Shown here piece after piece: positions 1 to 11,139 of a stretch of DNA of 64,000 nt (positions within the stretch are counted from its first letter, which is position 1; each line of letters opens with the position of its first letter). The stretch is taken from positions 6,061,377 through 6,125,376 of the forward strand of contig JAESIW010000020.1 of assembly GCA_016802295.1 (NCBI GenBank), given 5' to 3'. The position numbers and the translations under genes are program-made. The DNA comes from Brachionus rotundiformis (taxonomy: Eukaryota > Rotifera > Eurotatoria > Ploima > Brachionidae). The notes beneath the pieces are model-generated. The model was not told the DNA's origin. It did not search any database and worked only from the letters and a program-made list of their open reading frames with translations.

Positions 1-112
1 ATGGATAGTGTGATTTCTTTCAATTTTTCACTTATATCAGAGAAGTATATCGAGAAGAGGGTTGGTGAAAGGATGCACCCTTGTGAGACACCCGCTTTGA
101 TATTATAATTAA
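1..112 (-). mobile_element. Non-LTR reverse transcriptase fragment, left arm copy
   Basis: Read on the minus strand, this short piece encodes the conserved reverse-transcriptase block QGCILSPTLFSIYFSDI, also seen at 6322-6414. It is the mirrored outer edge of the inverted duplication and is cut by the window start. The frame just upstream of the block is shifted (GVS then HKG), so the element is dead. Family assignment is to the Jockey/CR1-like non-LTR elements by motif only. Confidence 0.7.
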
Positions 113-667
113 AAATTATGTATGTAATTTGTAATGTTACCCTTGGGCCCGTCTATCCGATCTCCTCGTTAGACGTATTGGAGCAGCTATTTATGCTCCT
201 CTCTAACTTAAACGCTCATGGCTAAGTTAGTTAATTAAACCAGTAATATTGACAAAGATGTCGCTATATCACATAATAAAGTATGAAAAATGTTTGATTT
301 CTAATTTAACTGAGAATTTCAATTTGGAGCTTAGAGAAAAAGACAATATATAATAATGTTTGAAAATGATAAATAAATAATATTCAATTTAAATTTTAAA
401 AGAAATAAGAAAAATAAAATGAAGATTATTTCAAAAAACTATTTCTTTTAAAAAATAAACAAAAAACGATGAACAAATGATTACAATTTCTAGTTGATGT
501 CAATCTAAAAAAAAATATAGAAGCTTTTGTATTAATTAAACAAGGATTACCAAGTATTAAATTTTATTCAAAAATTAATAAAAGTCTATGTTTAAATAAA
601 AAATTAAGCCCGAATCAAATGGATCAAAAAAGAAAAACGATGGAATAAATTTTGGAAAAAAAAATAT

Positions 668-2445
668 TTAGTTAAGCAAGTTAAAGAAAGCTCTGCGGAA
701 TTCATTGATGTCTAATTTACCATCACCATTTAAATCAATTCTTGAAAAAAATGCTTTGACTTCATCTTCTCCATAGCTTCTGCCCAAGCGACTGTTTAAT
801 CTTAAAACAGCTTTTTCAGCTTCGCCGATAGAAACCGAGTTGTCACCATCAACATCTAATTGGCTGAAAATTTGCTCGGCCAAAGCAGAAATAGAAGCTC
901 TTGATGCAGAAGATGATTCAGCACCGAATGAAGCTCCAGCACCAATGCTATAAGCAGCACCAGAAGCTCCGTAAGAAGAAGCTCCACCAGCCGAGTATGA
1001 TGTAAATGAAGCACCAGCAGCAGCAGAAGAAGAAGCATCATAGCTGATTCCCAATCTTTGCAAATAAGATCTGTATTCAGCCAAGCCTTCACGGTCCAAA
1101 TCGACAAGTCTCAATGCTTGCACGTCTCCTTCCAATTCGTGCAAACTGTTGTATCTGTAATTGGCAGCCAAGACGAGACCGTCTGGAGTCTTGATGTCAG
1201 TTACGAATGATGGTAGTTCGCCTGATTGTCTTAAAGTAGCACCATATCTTGATACGTATTCGGCTGGATTAGCTCTAATGACGCCCAAGTATTTGATTTC
1301 TTTTCTAATGTTAACTTGTGGTGCTTCCCATTGAACAATGACGTTTCTTGGCTTGACAACAACTGGATCGGCTTCAGCTGGTTTTTGGAATATGACTCTT
1401 CGCTTAACTTCTGAATATGGCAACCATCTTTCGATGATAACTGATTGTGGTTTGGCTGGAAGAGGAGCCAGTCTTTCGATGACTACTTTTCTTGGTGGTG
1501 GTGGGATTCGTTTGCCAGAAATGGTGATTACTTTGCCTATTTTAAATTTTTTACAAAATTATTTCTTATCTTTTATGAGAATATAAATAAATTAAACTCA
1601 CGTCCAACTTGAGCAGGTGGTTGTGGTGGAGCTTCACGAACAACCAAAGGCTCTGGAGTAGCTGGTCTAGCTGGCTGTTGACGAATGATTAGTGGTGGAG
1701 CTGGTGGAGTCAAAGTGTTTGGCTGTTGTTGGATGATAATCTCGCCTGGAGCTGGTGGAGTTGGTGGTCTCAAGTATCTGATGGCCAACTCTTGAATGTA
1801 TTCCAATTGTTGTACAGTTCTCTTGGTAATCAATTCTGGATTTGAATCTTCATTGATTGAGTATTGAGTGATTGGAATGGCACCTCTCCAATTGACTACT
1901 TCGGCTCTATTTGCCCAAATACCACGTTGACCATTTACAGTTATTTCTTCTGATTCATTGATGGTAATTGGATCTGATGATCTCAAAATTGCTTGTTCAA
2001 TTTCACTCAAGTAAGCAGAACCACTAGCACCAGCACCAGAGCCATAGGCCAATGAAGCACTACCAGAACCGTAAGCTAATGAAGATCCACCAGCAGATGC
2101 ACCAATTAGAGCTGAACCAGCTGAACCTCCAGCACTATAAGATGAATATGAAATTGATCCACCGCCAGTTCCTGCAGCAGAACCACTCAACAACAAATCT
2201 GAGGCTATTTGATTTGCAGCTCTTTGACCTGATCCGGATGCTTCATATGAACCACCTGAAGAATAAGCAATTGAACCAGAAGCTAAACCATTTCTTGTTG
2301 CATCTCCACTTCTGGTACTTGTAGTAATCGCATTTGCATCCAAAGCAGAACCAATTGAATAGACACCTCCAGAACTAACAGCGTTAAAAGAAGCTCCACT
2401 TGTTAATGCGTTGCTTACAGTTGTTTCCTCATAATTATAGCTCAT
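668..2445 (-). CDS. S/A/G-rich, proline-repeat, double EF-hand protein, copy 1
   Basis: Two exons, 2445-1602 and 1536-668, joined over a 65-base GT-AG intron, give 570 residues. Residues 1 to about 140 are rich in Ser, Ala, Gly and Tyr. A segment of ordinary composition follows (to about 225). Next come proline-rich repeats of hydrophobic strands such as GEIIIQQQP, PLIIRQQP and RKVVIERLAP, running across the exon junction to VIIERWLPY and NVIVQWEAP. Near the end are another Ala/Ser/Gly run and two EF-hands (DVDGDNSVSIGE and DLNGDGKLDINE) with canonical ligand spacing. There is no signal peptide or membrane segment, so a calcium-sensitive cytoskeletal or scaffold protein is an inference. I do not recognise the family by name. 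It differs from copy 2 by two fewer alanines. The start is the ATG of MSYNYEE, the only in-frame ATG near the exon start. Confidence 0.85.
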
Positions 2446-2510
2446 TTTAAAATATATTGGACAGAATTGTTTTATTCACTATGTATCTTTTTCTAAAAAA
2501 ACGTATCCTT

Positions 2511-2520
2511 ATTTATATCT
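2511..2520 (-). promoter_or_regulatory. TATA-like box of copy 1
   Basis: The minus strand reads agatataaat about 66 to 75 bases ahead of the copy 1 ATG. It is the mirror image of the same motif ahead of copy 2, inside the duplicated 5' leader. Assignment as a core promoter is an inference from motif and distance. Confidence 0.35.
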
Positions 2521-2546
2521 CCTTTCATTGTGGAATTTTTTTAAAA

Positions 2547-3732
2547 ATGTCAAATGTTTATCAATTTTCTCTTTCATTACAAATTATTATTCCATTAAGA
2601 GACAATTTTCTTTTGTTTTTTATTTTTCATTGAAATCAATTTTTTTTTTGGAATGTTAATTAACCAATTAATTCAACCTTACAATTTTTGTTAGTTTTAG
2701 CTACAAAAAATTTAATTTTTTTTATTGTTTAATATTCTTTTTTATTTAGTTTCTTTACTCTTTTCCGAGAATTTTTTTATAATTTTAATCAAAATATCAA
2801 TTATATCAATTTAACAGAAAATATTTTTTCTTTTTTATTTATTTTTTTTTCTTTTATTTCATTATTTTTTAATTCAATTAAAAAAAAAACTTTAATTCTT
2901 TTAGATATTTTTTGATAATTTAAATTTTAAATTTATTATCTATATCCGTTTTAAATAATCTTTTTGAATCAATTTTTAATAAAAACATTTCTTAAAGAAT
3001 CCCTATTATTTAAAAAAATTTATGTTTACTGACATTTAAAAATAATAATAATGAGCTACAGCAGACTAGCTGCAAGGCAAGACAATGAGTCGACTCGCTA
3101 TAGTTATATTTTTTAAGATTATCTTGAATTAAAAAAATTGATTAAAAGTCTTTTTTTAATATTTTTAAATAATTTGTTAAATGAAATCAAAGTTTTATCT
3201 GTAATTCTTTACGTAGAAACTTTTCAAAAATTGAGAAAATTAGCTAATAGTACCTTCAAATTTGTCTAATGATTATTTGATATCATTATTTTTTAAAATT
3301 GAACATATTGTACAATTTAATATTAATTAAGAAAGCAGGATTTAATCAATAAAAAAATATTTTTATCAAAGTTCTTCTTTCGTTCTAATTTTTTTAAATT
3401 GGATTTAAGACAGGGAAAGAATTTTACATTGGAAATGTTAAATGTATTACAAGTAACATTTGTAAAGTGAATGTTTTAATCAAAAAAATCTCTTTCTAAT
3501 AAAAAGTTGACAAAAAAAAATTTTTTAATAAAATATTTCAAACAGAAATCAACCAAAGAAAGTATGAAAAAATAAATTTATAAAAAATTCGAATTAAGAA
3601 ATTTAAAAATAAAGACAGTATTGAGAAATTAGAAAAAGAAACAAAATCTTTGATGCATTGTTTAAGAGTATTTTTTTGCCATTTTAATTTAGATGCTAAA
3701 ATAATTAATGAAAAACAAATGACAATAAAAAA
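2547..3732. other. Single-copy spacer between the duplicated genes
   Basis: The two EF-hand genes are transcribed away from each other from either side of this roughly 1.19-kb spacer. It is very AT-rich with long T and A runs, and I see no convincing coding frame. One less AT-rich spot lies near 3054-3105. The spacer may hold shared upstream control for both genes, but that is inferred only from the layout. Confidence 0.6.
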
Positions 3733-3760
3733 TTTTAAAAAAATTCCACAATGAAAGGAG

Positions 3761-3770
3761 ATATAAATAA
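3761..3770 (+). promoter_or_regulatory. TATA-like box of copy 2
   Basis: The motif atataaataa lies 64 to 73 bases ahead of the copy 2 ATG, just inside the point where the inverted arms start to match. A transcription start about 30 bases downstream would give a short leader. Motif and spacing are the only evidence. Confidence 0.35.
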
Positions 3771-3833
3771 GGATACGTTTTTTTAGAAAAAGATACATAG
3801 TGAATAAAACAATTCTGTCCAATATATTTTAAA

Positions 3834-5617
3834 ATGAGCTATAATTATGAGGAAACAACTGTAAGCAACGCATTAACAAGTGGAGCTTCTTTTAACGCTG
3901 TTAGTTCTGGAGGTGTCTATTCAATTGGTTCTGCTTTGGATGCAAATGCGATTACTACAAGTACCAGAAGTGGAGATGCAACAAGAAATGGTTTAGCTTC
4001 TGGTTCAATTGCTTATTCTTCAGGTGGTTCATATGAAGCATCCGGATCAGGTCAAAGAGCTGCAAATCAAATAGCCTCAGATTTGTTGTTGAGTGGTTCT
4101 GCTGCAGGAACTGGCGGTGGATCAATTTCATATTCATCTTATAGTGCTGGAGGTTCAGCTGGTTCAGCTCTAATTGGTGCATCTGCTGGTGGATCTTCAT
4201 TAGCTTACGGTTCTGGTAGTGCTTCATTGGCCTATGGCTCTGGTGCTGGTGCTAGTGGTTCTGCTTACTTGAGTGAAATTGAACAAGCAATTTTGAGATC
4301 ATCAGATCCAATTACCATCAATGAATCAGAAGAAATAACTGTAAATGGTCAACGTGGTATTTGGGCAAATAGAGCCGAAGTAGTCAATTGGAGAGGTGCC
4401 ATTCCAATCACTCAATACTCAATCAATGAAGATTCAAATCCAGAATTGATTACCAAGAGAACTGTACAACAATTGGAATACATTCAAGAGTTGGCCATCA
4501 GATACTTGAGACCACCAACTCCACCAGCTCCAGGCGAGATTATCATCCAACAACAGCCAAACACTTTGACTCCACCAGCTCCACCACTAATCATTCGTCA
4601 ACAGCCAGCTAGACCAGCTACTCCAGAGCCTTTGGTTGTTCGTGAAGCTCCACCACAACCACCTGCTCAAGTTGGACGTGAGTTTAATTTATTTATATTC
4701 TCATAAAAGATAAGAAATAATTTTGTAAAAAATTTAAAATAGGCAAAGTAATCACCATTTCTGGCAAACGAATCCCACCACCACCAAGAAAAGTAGTCAT
4801 CGAAAGACTGGCTCCTCTTCCAGCCAAACCACAATCAGTTATCATCGAAAGATGGTTGCCATATTCAGAAGTTAAGCGAAGAGTCATATTCCAAAAACCA
4901 GCTGAAGCCGATCCAGTTGTTGTCAAGCCAAGAAACGTCATTGTTCAATGGGAAGCACCACAAGTTAACATTAGAAAAGAAATCAAATACTTGGGCGTCA
5001 TTAGAGCTAATCCAGCCGAATACGTATCAAGATATGGTGCTACTTTAAGACAATCAGGCGAACTACCATCATTCGTAACTGACATCAAGACTCCAGACGG
5101 TCTCGTCTTGGCTGCCAATTACAGATACAACAGTTTGCACGAATTGGAAGGAGACGTGCAAGCATTGAGACTTGTCGATTTGGACCGTGAAGGCTTGGCT
5201 GAATACAGATCTTATTTGCAAAGATTGGGAATCAGCTATGATGCTTCTTCTTCTGCTGCTGCTGCTGCTGGTGCTTCATTTACATCATACTCGGCTGGTG
5301 GAGCTTCTTCTTACGGAGCTTCTGGTGCTGCTTATAGCATTGGTGCTGGAGCTTCATTCGGTGCTGAATCATCTTCTGCATCAAGAGCTTCTATTTCTGC
5401 TTTGGCCGAGCAAATTTTCAGCCAATTAGATGTTGATGGTGACAACTCGGTTTCTATCGGCGAAGCTGAAAAAGCTGTTTTAAGATTAAACAGTCGCTTG
5501 GGCAGAAGCTATGGAGAAGATGAAGTCAAAGCATTTTTTTCAAGAATTGATTTAAATGGTGATGGTAAATTAGACATCAATGAATTCCGCAGAGCTTTCT
5601 TTAACTTGCTTAACTAA
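3834..5617 (+). CDS. S/A/G-rich, proline-repeat, double EF-hand protein, copy 2
   Basis: Exons 3834-4677 and 4743-5617, with donor gtgagt and acceptor aaaatag, give 572 residues. Exon 1 encodes exactly the same 281 residues as copy 1; exon 2 differs from it only by two extra alanines in the run after SYDASSS. The domain order is: S/A/G-rich head; a segment containing SDPITINESEEITVNGQRG; proline-spaced strands from about residue 225 to 355; a segment containing KEIKYLGVIRANPAEYVSRY; an Ala/Ser/Gly run; then EF-hand loops at about 511-522 and 551-562. Identity extends through the intron and the flanks, so this is a recent duplicate of copy 1 in divergent orientation. The upstream frame is closed, supporting the ATG at 3834. 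Calcium binding is well supported by the loops; any cellular role is unknown. Confidence 0.87.
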
Positions 5618-6059
5618 ATATTTTTTTTTCCAAAATTTATTCCATCGTTTTTCTTTTTTGATCCATTTGATTCGGGCTTAATTTTTTATTTAAACATAGA
5701 CTTTTATTAATTTTTGAATAAAATTTAATACTTGGTAATCCTTGTTTAATTAATACAAAAGCTTCTATATTTTTTTTTAGATTGACATCAACTAGAAATT
5801 GTAATCATTTGTTCATCGTTTTTTGTTTATTTTTTAAAAGAAATAGTTTTTTGAAATAATCTTCATTTTATTTTTCTTATTTCTTTTAAAATTTAAATTG
5901 AATATTATTTATTTATCATTTTCAAACATTATTATATATTGTCTTTTTCTCTAAGCTCCAAATTGAAATTCTCAGTTAAATTAGAAATCAAACATTTTTC
6001 ATACTTTATTATGTGATATAGCGACATCTTTGTCAATATCACTGGTTTAATTAACTAAC

Positions 6060-6159
6060 CTCTGTGTCAGATCGGAGCTTTCGCTCAAAAGGTACTTAGA
6101 AAGGAGATGAGCCCCTATGCTCCACAAGGAGTGAACAAGGTTAAAAAAAAAAAAAAAAA
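6060..6159 (+). mobile_element. Short polyA-tailed retroposed insertion (SINE-like or truncated LINE end)
   Basis: An 83-base body followed by about 18 A residues is flanked by the direct repeat aattaactaac (6049-6059 and 6160-6170). The matching place in the left arm (around base 233) has a single copy of that sequence and no insert, so it gives the empty site directly. PolyA tail plus target duplication shows L1-type target-primed insertion. The body is much less AT-rich than its surroundings. I could not identify its source; it has no clear tRNA-type box pair. Confidence 0.85.
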
Positions 6160-6289
6160 AATTAACTAACTTAGCCATGAGCGTTTAAGTTAGAGAGGAG
6201 CATAAATAGCTGCTCCAATACGTCTAACGAGGAGATCGGATAGACGGGCCCAAGGGTACTAATGTAAACATTACAAATTACATACTTAA

Positions 6290-6850
6290 TTTTTAATTAT
6301 AATATCAAAGCGGGTGTCTCACAAGGGTGCATCCTTTCACCAACCCTCTTCTCGATATACTTCTCTGATATAAGTGAAAAATTGAAAGAAAATCACACTA
6401 TCCATGCTGACGACTAATGTATTTATATAGTAAATCCAACTATTTAAAAGTTAAATCCAATCATACAGAAAGAAATTAATAAGATTTATTCGTTCTGCGA
6501 AGAATGGTGTGTGAAACTTAACTCAAGCAAAACGACTTACACAATCTTTACACTTGTTGGAAAAAGAAAATCATACGAGAGACTGTATTCGATGGATATA
6601 ACACATAATAACCAAAAAAAAAGCTCTTGATTTACATCCAAAACTTCTTGGTATAATATTCGATCCAAAATTAAGCTTCATGAAACACATTGAATACATT
6701 ATTACATGTTTAGATGAATATCCCTAAACATTCTTCTGAGTTTTATATCAACTACAGGAAACTAAAATCCTTCAATCTATTCAAAACTTTCAAGTTTAAA
6801 GTTTATAAATAAATGATTTAATAACCTTTTTAACTTTTGGGCTGTAAGAA
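6290..6850 (+). mobile_element. Decayed non-LTR retrotransposon, reverse transcriptase part
   Basis: Forward frames show QGCILSPTLFSIYF and the catalytic HADD box (6322-6414). After stops and frame changes come KIYSFCEEWCVKLNSSKTTY (about 6480-6540) and LGIIFDPKLSFMKHIEYI (about 6650-6705). These match, in order, the finger/palm and thumb region of Jockey- or CR1-like reverse transcriptases. Several stops and shifts make it non-functional. The first part lies in the inverted duplication. The LGI-FDPKL motif also occurs in the element at 48187-48994, suggesting a related family. Confidence 0.8.
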
Positions 6851-9208
6851 AGCTTAGTCTTTCGTATCTTTCCTTAACCTTTTTGAAATAAAAATATAAG
6901 ATAATTATCATGTCAAGTTTGAGCATACGAAAAAATAATAATAACAACCTTCAAGAAATAAGCATTCAAGAGCTCCAACTTAATGATCATGTAAAAGAGG
7001 TGATCGGAAAAAATTCTTTTTCAAAGAAACGTGATTGACCAAAAAAAAAATAAAAAAATGATACTTTTTTTTATTTAATTGGATTATTAATCTAATAACA
7101 AACTTTAATTCAATTTGAATATCAACAGAATACAATGAATATCATTTAATTGAATAATTGATATTGAAATTATCGACATTAAATTTTCAATATCATTGAT
7201 ATTCAGGTTTATATGACCCCAAAACACGTACAAATTAGTTTTTAATAATAGCAAGCAAGCGTAGTGGCAAGCGGTCAAACCAGCATCAACGTTGACTAAA
7301 AGTCTAGCTGACAAACTTTCTCTTTCTCTGACAAAGCTTCAAATTATTTGACCTTTATTTTCAAGTAAAAAAAATTTAAATGATAGCCCCATTATAGCCC
7401 AATATGGTCTCTTAAGGAGCCACAATAATACATTGCATCAATTATTTTAAAGACTTATATTGCCCAATTTGCCTACCAATAGACAACTAAATACATAGAT
7501 GGACAGTTTGGTAGAAATTTACCTAATAAGATAGAAATATAATTAAATTGATTTAAGCATACTTAAAAAAAAAAGAAAATATTAGGTTCCAGAAAACCAA
7601 AACTTGAATTTTGAATTTAAAATTTAAAAATGCAATCTGAATTTAAAAAAATTAGGCTTTGGTGACATATTACCTTTTTAATCGAATTTGTGTTCAATAT
7701 TAAGCTAAATAAACAAAAATTATCAATATTAATAGAAAATATTCAATATTTAAAATCAAATTACATGGTTTCGAGACTTTATTAATAAAAAATTTTTTCT
7801 ATGTTTTGTTTATTTTATTAAATAAAAGTGGTCTATTAAGTAATCACTGGGACTGCATACAATTTAAGTGAAAAAAGTGTTTTTATTTGCTTTTTATAGA
7901 TAGTAAAAATTGCCACACCCCTTTATTAAAATAAAAATTTACATCAAATGTAGGAAATTTAATCCTTTATCAGAATATATATGATTTTAAAAAAAGTTTG
8001 ATTAAATTTACTGAATAACCTGGTCTGAACGAACCAAGACTTTTTTAATGGTTATTTTTTTTGTGAGATAAAAAAAGATAGGGTTTCAAGGCACGTAGTA
8101 AAATTTGAATTCAGATAGCACTAAAGTTTTGAATCTCTGGAACTTTAAAGTAAAACCATTCGGTCAATAAAAACCTATTTGTTTTTTCATATCAAAATTA
8201 CATTTCATTTATTACAACTAATTATCATCCATAAGAATCCAATATTTTTGATCATTTTTATTTTAAGCACTTGCTCATTATTTGATTTAATTTCTCAGAT
8301 AAAAATTAATTAGATATATGGAGACATGGGGACAAAATATAGATATTTTAATCTATCAGAAATTTAATTTCAATTAATAAAGACGACATTATTTTTAATA
8401 AATTTATTATACTTTTCCTAAAAGTATCAATAAACTAATTTTTTGACATTTTGTTCATAAAAAATCAATAATTTCAAAAAAATGGCCAATAAATATCATG
8501 TCGTTTAAATCAAGCCAAGTCTAGCTGTACATCGCTTCATATTTTCAGCATGAACATAAAGTGAATTAAGTTTTTTTCTCAGAAAAACAACAGCCAATAT
8601 TAATTACTTTATATTTGACACGAATCTGAGCTTAATGTTGATTCTAAACTAATTTTGAATTATATTAAAATTTGGTGAACAAAAATCGCCATTTTAATTA
8701 AAAAAAATCAATAATTCCTATTTAATAATTAAATATTCAGAAATTATCGATTCAAACTGATCAATAAAAATTCAAGTTCAAATGTCATTTTTTTTTATAA
8801 TTTAAAAACCGATTTTTTTCTCATTCAGTAAATTTTTTTGTTTAGTTCATTGAAGTTTATCTCAAACAAAAATGGTAAGTGATTAAACTTGAGTACCAAA
8901 TTTGATTCATCCTGCACATCTCTGGCTTTGTAATGACTCATGATAGATCACGAACGAGGCTCAGATTTAAAATGTAAATACATTGCTTTGAGGTCAAGCG
9001 ATTTTTCCTGACCAAAGCAAGAAAATAATTGGCAAATACACAATTTTTGCCTTAGATAAATGTTATTTTAGTCAAACTTTACAATTTAATCTTAATCATG
9101 TATGTTTGATCAAACATTTAAAGACAATTTTTAATTCAAATTAAAAATTTTATAATTATTTGTGCATTAATTTGATGATTTTGATTAAAATTTGAATATT
9201 TGGTTAAA
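6851..9208. other. Intergenic stretch, no gene seen
   Basis: AT-rich sequence between the retroelement remnant and the CRMP gene. The longest open frame (7105-7314, minus) has no recognisable domain and no splice context. The last few hundred bases presumably hold the CRMP promoter, but no specific motif stands out. Confidence 0.5.
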
Positions 9209-11139
9209 ATGCCTGTTTCTTATTCACCAGAAGGTTTTACTCTGCCAGTCAAAAAAATACCTGTGCACATAAAGGTTGAGTCAGATGAGATATAATTACG
9301 AAAAGGAATTTTTATCTATAATTAATTATATTTTTTATTTAAGAGTGCACAAAATAGAATTTTGATCAAAGGTGGTCGGGTCGTTAACCATGACAGAATT
9401 TTTTGCGCTGATGTTTTTATTGAAGATGGCATCATAAAGTAATTAATTGATATTTTACTTTAAAAAAGATAACTAATTTTAATAGGGATGTGGGAGAAAA
9501 CTTGATTATTCCTGGAGGTGCCAAGGTAATAGAGGCAAAGGATAAATATGTTTTACCGGGAGGAATTGACACCAGTACAAGTCTAGAAATTGAGTTCATG
9601 GGAACCCGAACTGCGGATGATTTTTACACTGGAACTCGGGCTGCTTTGGCTGGAGGAACCACCACGGTCATGAACTTGGTTATGGAAACCAAGAAAAAAT
9701 CACTTCTAGAAGCTTATGAGGCTAGTAAAACTCTAGCAGAAAAAAAAGCTTGTTGTGACTTTGCTTTTCATGTTGGTATTATTAATTATGATGAGCAGGT
9801 CGAAAAGGATATGGAAGTTTTGACCAAGGAAAAGGGAATAAATTCCTTCAAAATGTTCATGGCTTACAAAGATTATTTGATGATAAACGATGCAGATATG
9901 ATCAAGGTATTCAAAAAATGCAAAGAACTTGGTGCGATTCCAATGGTTCATGCTGAGAATGGAGACTTGATTGACGAGTGTCAAAAAAAAATAAAAAATT
10001 TAGGAATTACTGGACCTGAGGGTCATTTGTTAAGCAGACCAGAGTCGCTTGAGGCTGAGGCTACCAACAGAGCTATAACTATTGCCACCGAAGTCAACAG
10101 TCCTGTTTACATTGTTCATGTGATGAGCAAATCGGCTGCTATAGCTGTTTCGGAGGGAAAGAGGAAAGGAACTGTTGTGATTGGTGAACCAATTGCGGCC
10201 GGTTTGGTAACAGACGGAACTCATTATTACAACAAATGTTGGCGCCACAGCGCTGGCCATGTCATGTCACCTCCACTTAGAGATGATGTCTCAACACCAG
10301 GCTATTTGATGGATTTGTTGGCAAGCGGTGACTTGGAACTCACTGGCACTGATCATTGTGTCTTTAACACAAATCAAAAAGCACTTGGCAAAGACGACTT
10401 TAGCAAGATTCCAAATGGAGTTAATGGTGTCGAGGATCGCATGACTGTCATTTGGGACAGAGGTGTGCGAGCGGGAAAAATGGACCCGTGTCGTTTTGTG
10501 GCAGTGACAAGCACAAACGCCGCAAAAGTCTTCAACATCTATCCTCGTAAAGGATACATTGGCAAAGGCTCTGATGCTGACGTAGTTATCTGGGATCCAG
10601 ACACTTCAAAAACCATATCTGTCAAAACTCACCATCAAGCAGTTGATTTCAATATATTTGAAGGCATGACTTGCAAAGGAGCACCATTGGTGGTCATTTC
10701 AAGCGGAAAGATTGTCTTCGAAGAAGGAAATTTGCACGTTTCTCAAGGTGCAGGCAAATTTGTAGAAACTCCTGCATTTCCAGAGTATGTTTTTGAGCGC
10801 ATAAAAAGAAGAGATGGACTGAATCCAGTCAAAGTAGAGAGAGAGGCATATGCTGGACCAGTTGTTGACTTGACCAAAGAGCTTGAGTCTTATATGGCTA
10901 ATTCAAAAATTAGCGAACCTCCTGTGCCAGGCCATGGAAATTTTCATCATAGACCTCTGACAAAAAGTGGAGCTAGAAACATGCAGGATTCTTCTTTCTC
11001 ATTAGGTAAAAATATAATTTTACTTTTCCTTAATTAATTTTATTTAATAAAAGGTGGAGAACAATGGGATGATCAGCCATTGAAGCCGTCTACAAGAATA
11101 AAGAACCCTCCTGGAGGAAAGTCTTCAGGAATTTTTTAA
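9209..11139 (+). CDS. CRMP/dihydropyrimidinase-family protein
   Basis: Exons 9209-9274, 9344-9438, 9486-11005 and 11054-11139 give 588 residues. The amidohydrolase fold is clear: NRILIKGGRVVN, LPGGIDTSTS, SFKMFMAYKD, VHAENGD, ITGPEGHLLSRPE, VHVMSKSAA, NGVNGVEDRM and AVTSTNAAKVFN. In dihydropyrimidinase the metals are held by an HxH pair, a carboxylated lysine, two more His and an Asp. Here the HxH is replaced by S84 and S86, while K176, H209, H265 and D343 remain. The last exon adds a tail (SSFSLGG ending in NPPGGKSSGIF) typical of collapsin-response-mediator proteins, not of the enzyme. It is therefore most likely a CRMP acting in neuronal cytoskeleton signalling, with hydrolysis unlikely. 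The core is unusually enzyme-like for a CRMP. The ATG opens a 22-residue first exon in phase with the next. Confidence 0.88.

Larger units (their letters stand above)
1..2546 (-). repeat. Left arm of a large inverted duplication
   Basis: This stretch is the near-identical reverse complement of 3733-6405. It contains a whole copy of the EF-hand gene, its 5' leader, its 3' flank and, at the outer edge, a piece of a non-LTR reverse transcriptase. Similarity stops at about base 2546, where the two sides become unrelated. Seen differences from the other arm are few: a six-base (GCT)2 length change in an alanine run, a nine-base indel near base 120, scattered single substitutions, and the absence of the polyA-tailed insertion found at 6060-6159. 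Base 1 still matches the other arm, so the duplication probably continues beyond the window. Confidence 0.92.
3733..6405 (+). repeat. Right arm of a large inverted duplication
   Basis: Reverse complement of 1-2546, carrying copy 2 of the EF-hand gene, its leader and 3' flank, and the start of a reverse-transcriptase fragment. It is about 127 bases longer than the left arm. That is explained almost entirely by a 111-base polyA-tailed insertion including its target duplication, nine bases near 6257-6265 and six bases in an alanine codon run. Confidence 0.92.

Noticed and set aside
856..1107. Leu-rich open frame overlapping EF-hand copy 1 (also in copies 2 and 3)
   Set aside because: It is the same strand in another frame of the Ala/Ser/Gly codon run; poly-Leu comes from GCT repeats read out of frame.
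1338..1586. Antisense frame across the EF-hand intron (three copies)
   Set aside because: It spans a spliced intron and the opposite strand of well-formed exons; no independent support.
2052..2324. Antisense open frame rich in His, Gln and Leu over exon 1 of the EF-hand genes
   Set aside because: It is the complement of Ser/Ala/Gly codons in a low-complexity tract, with no domain, and recurs only because the gene is duplicated.
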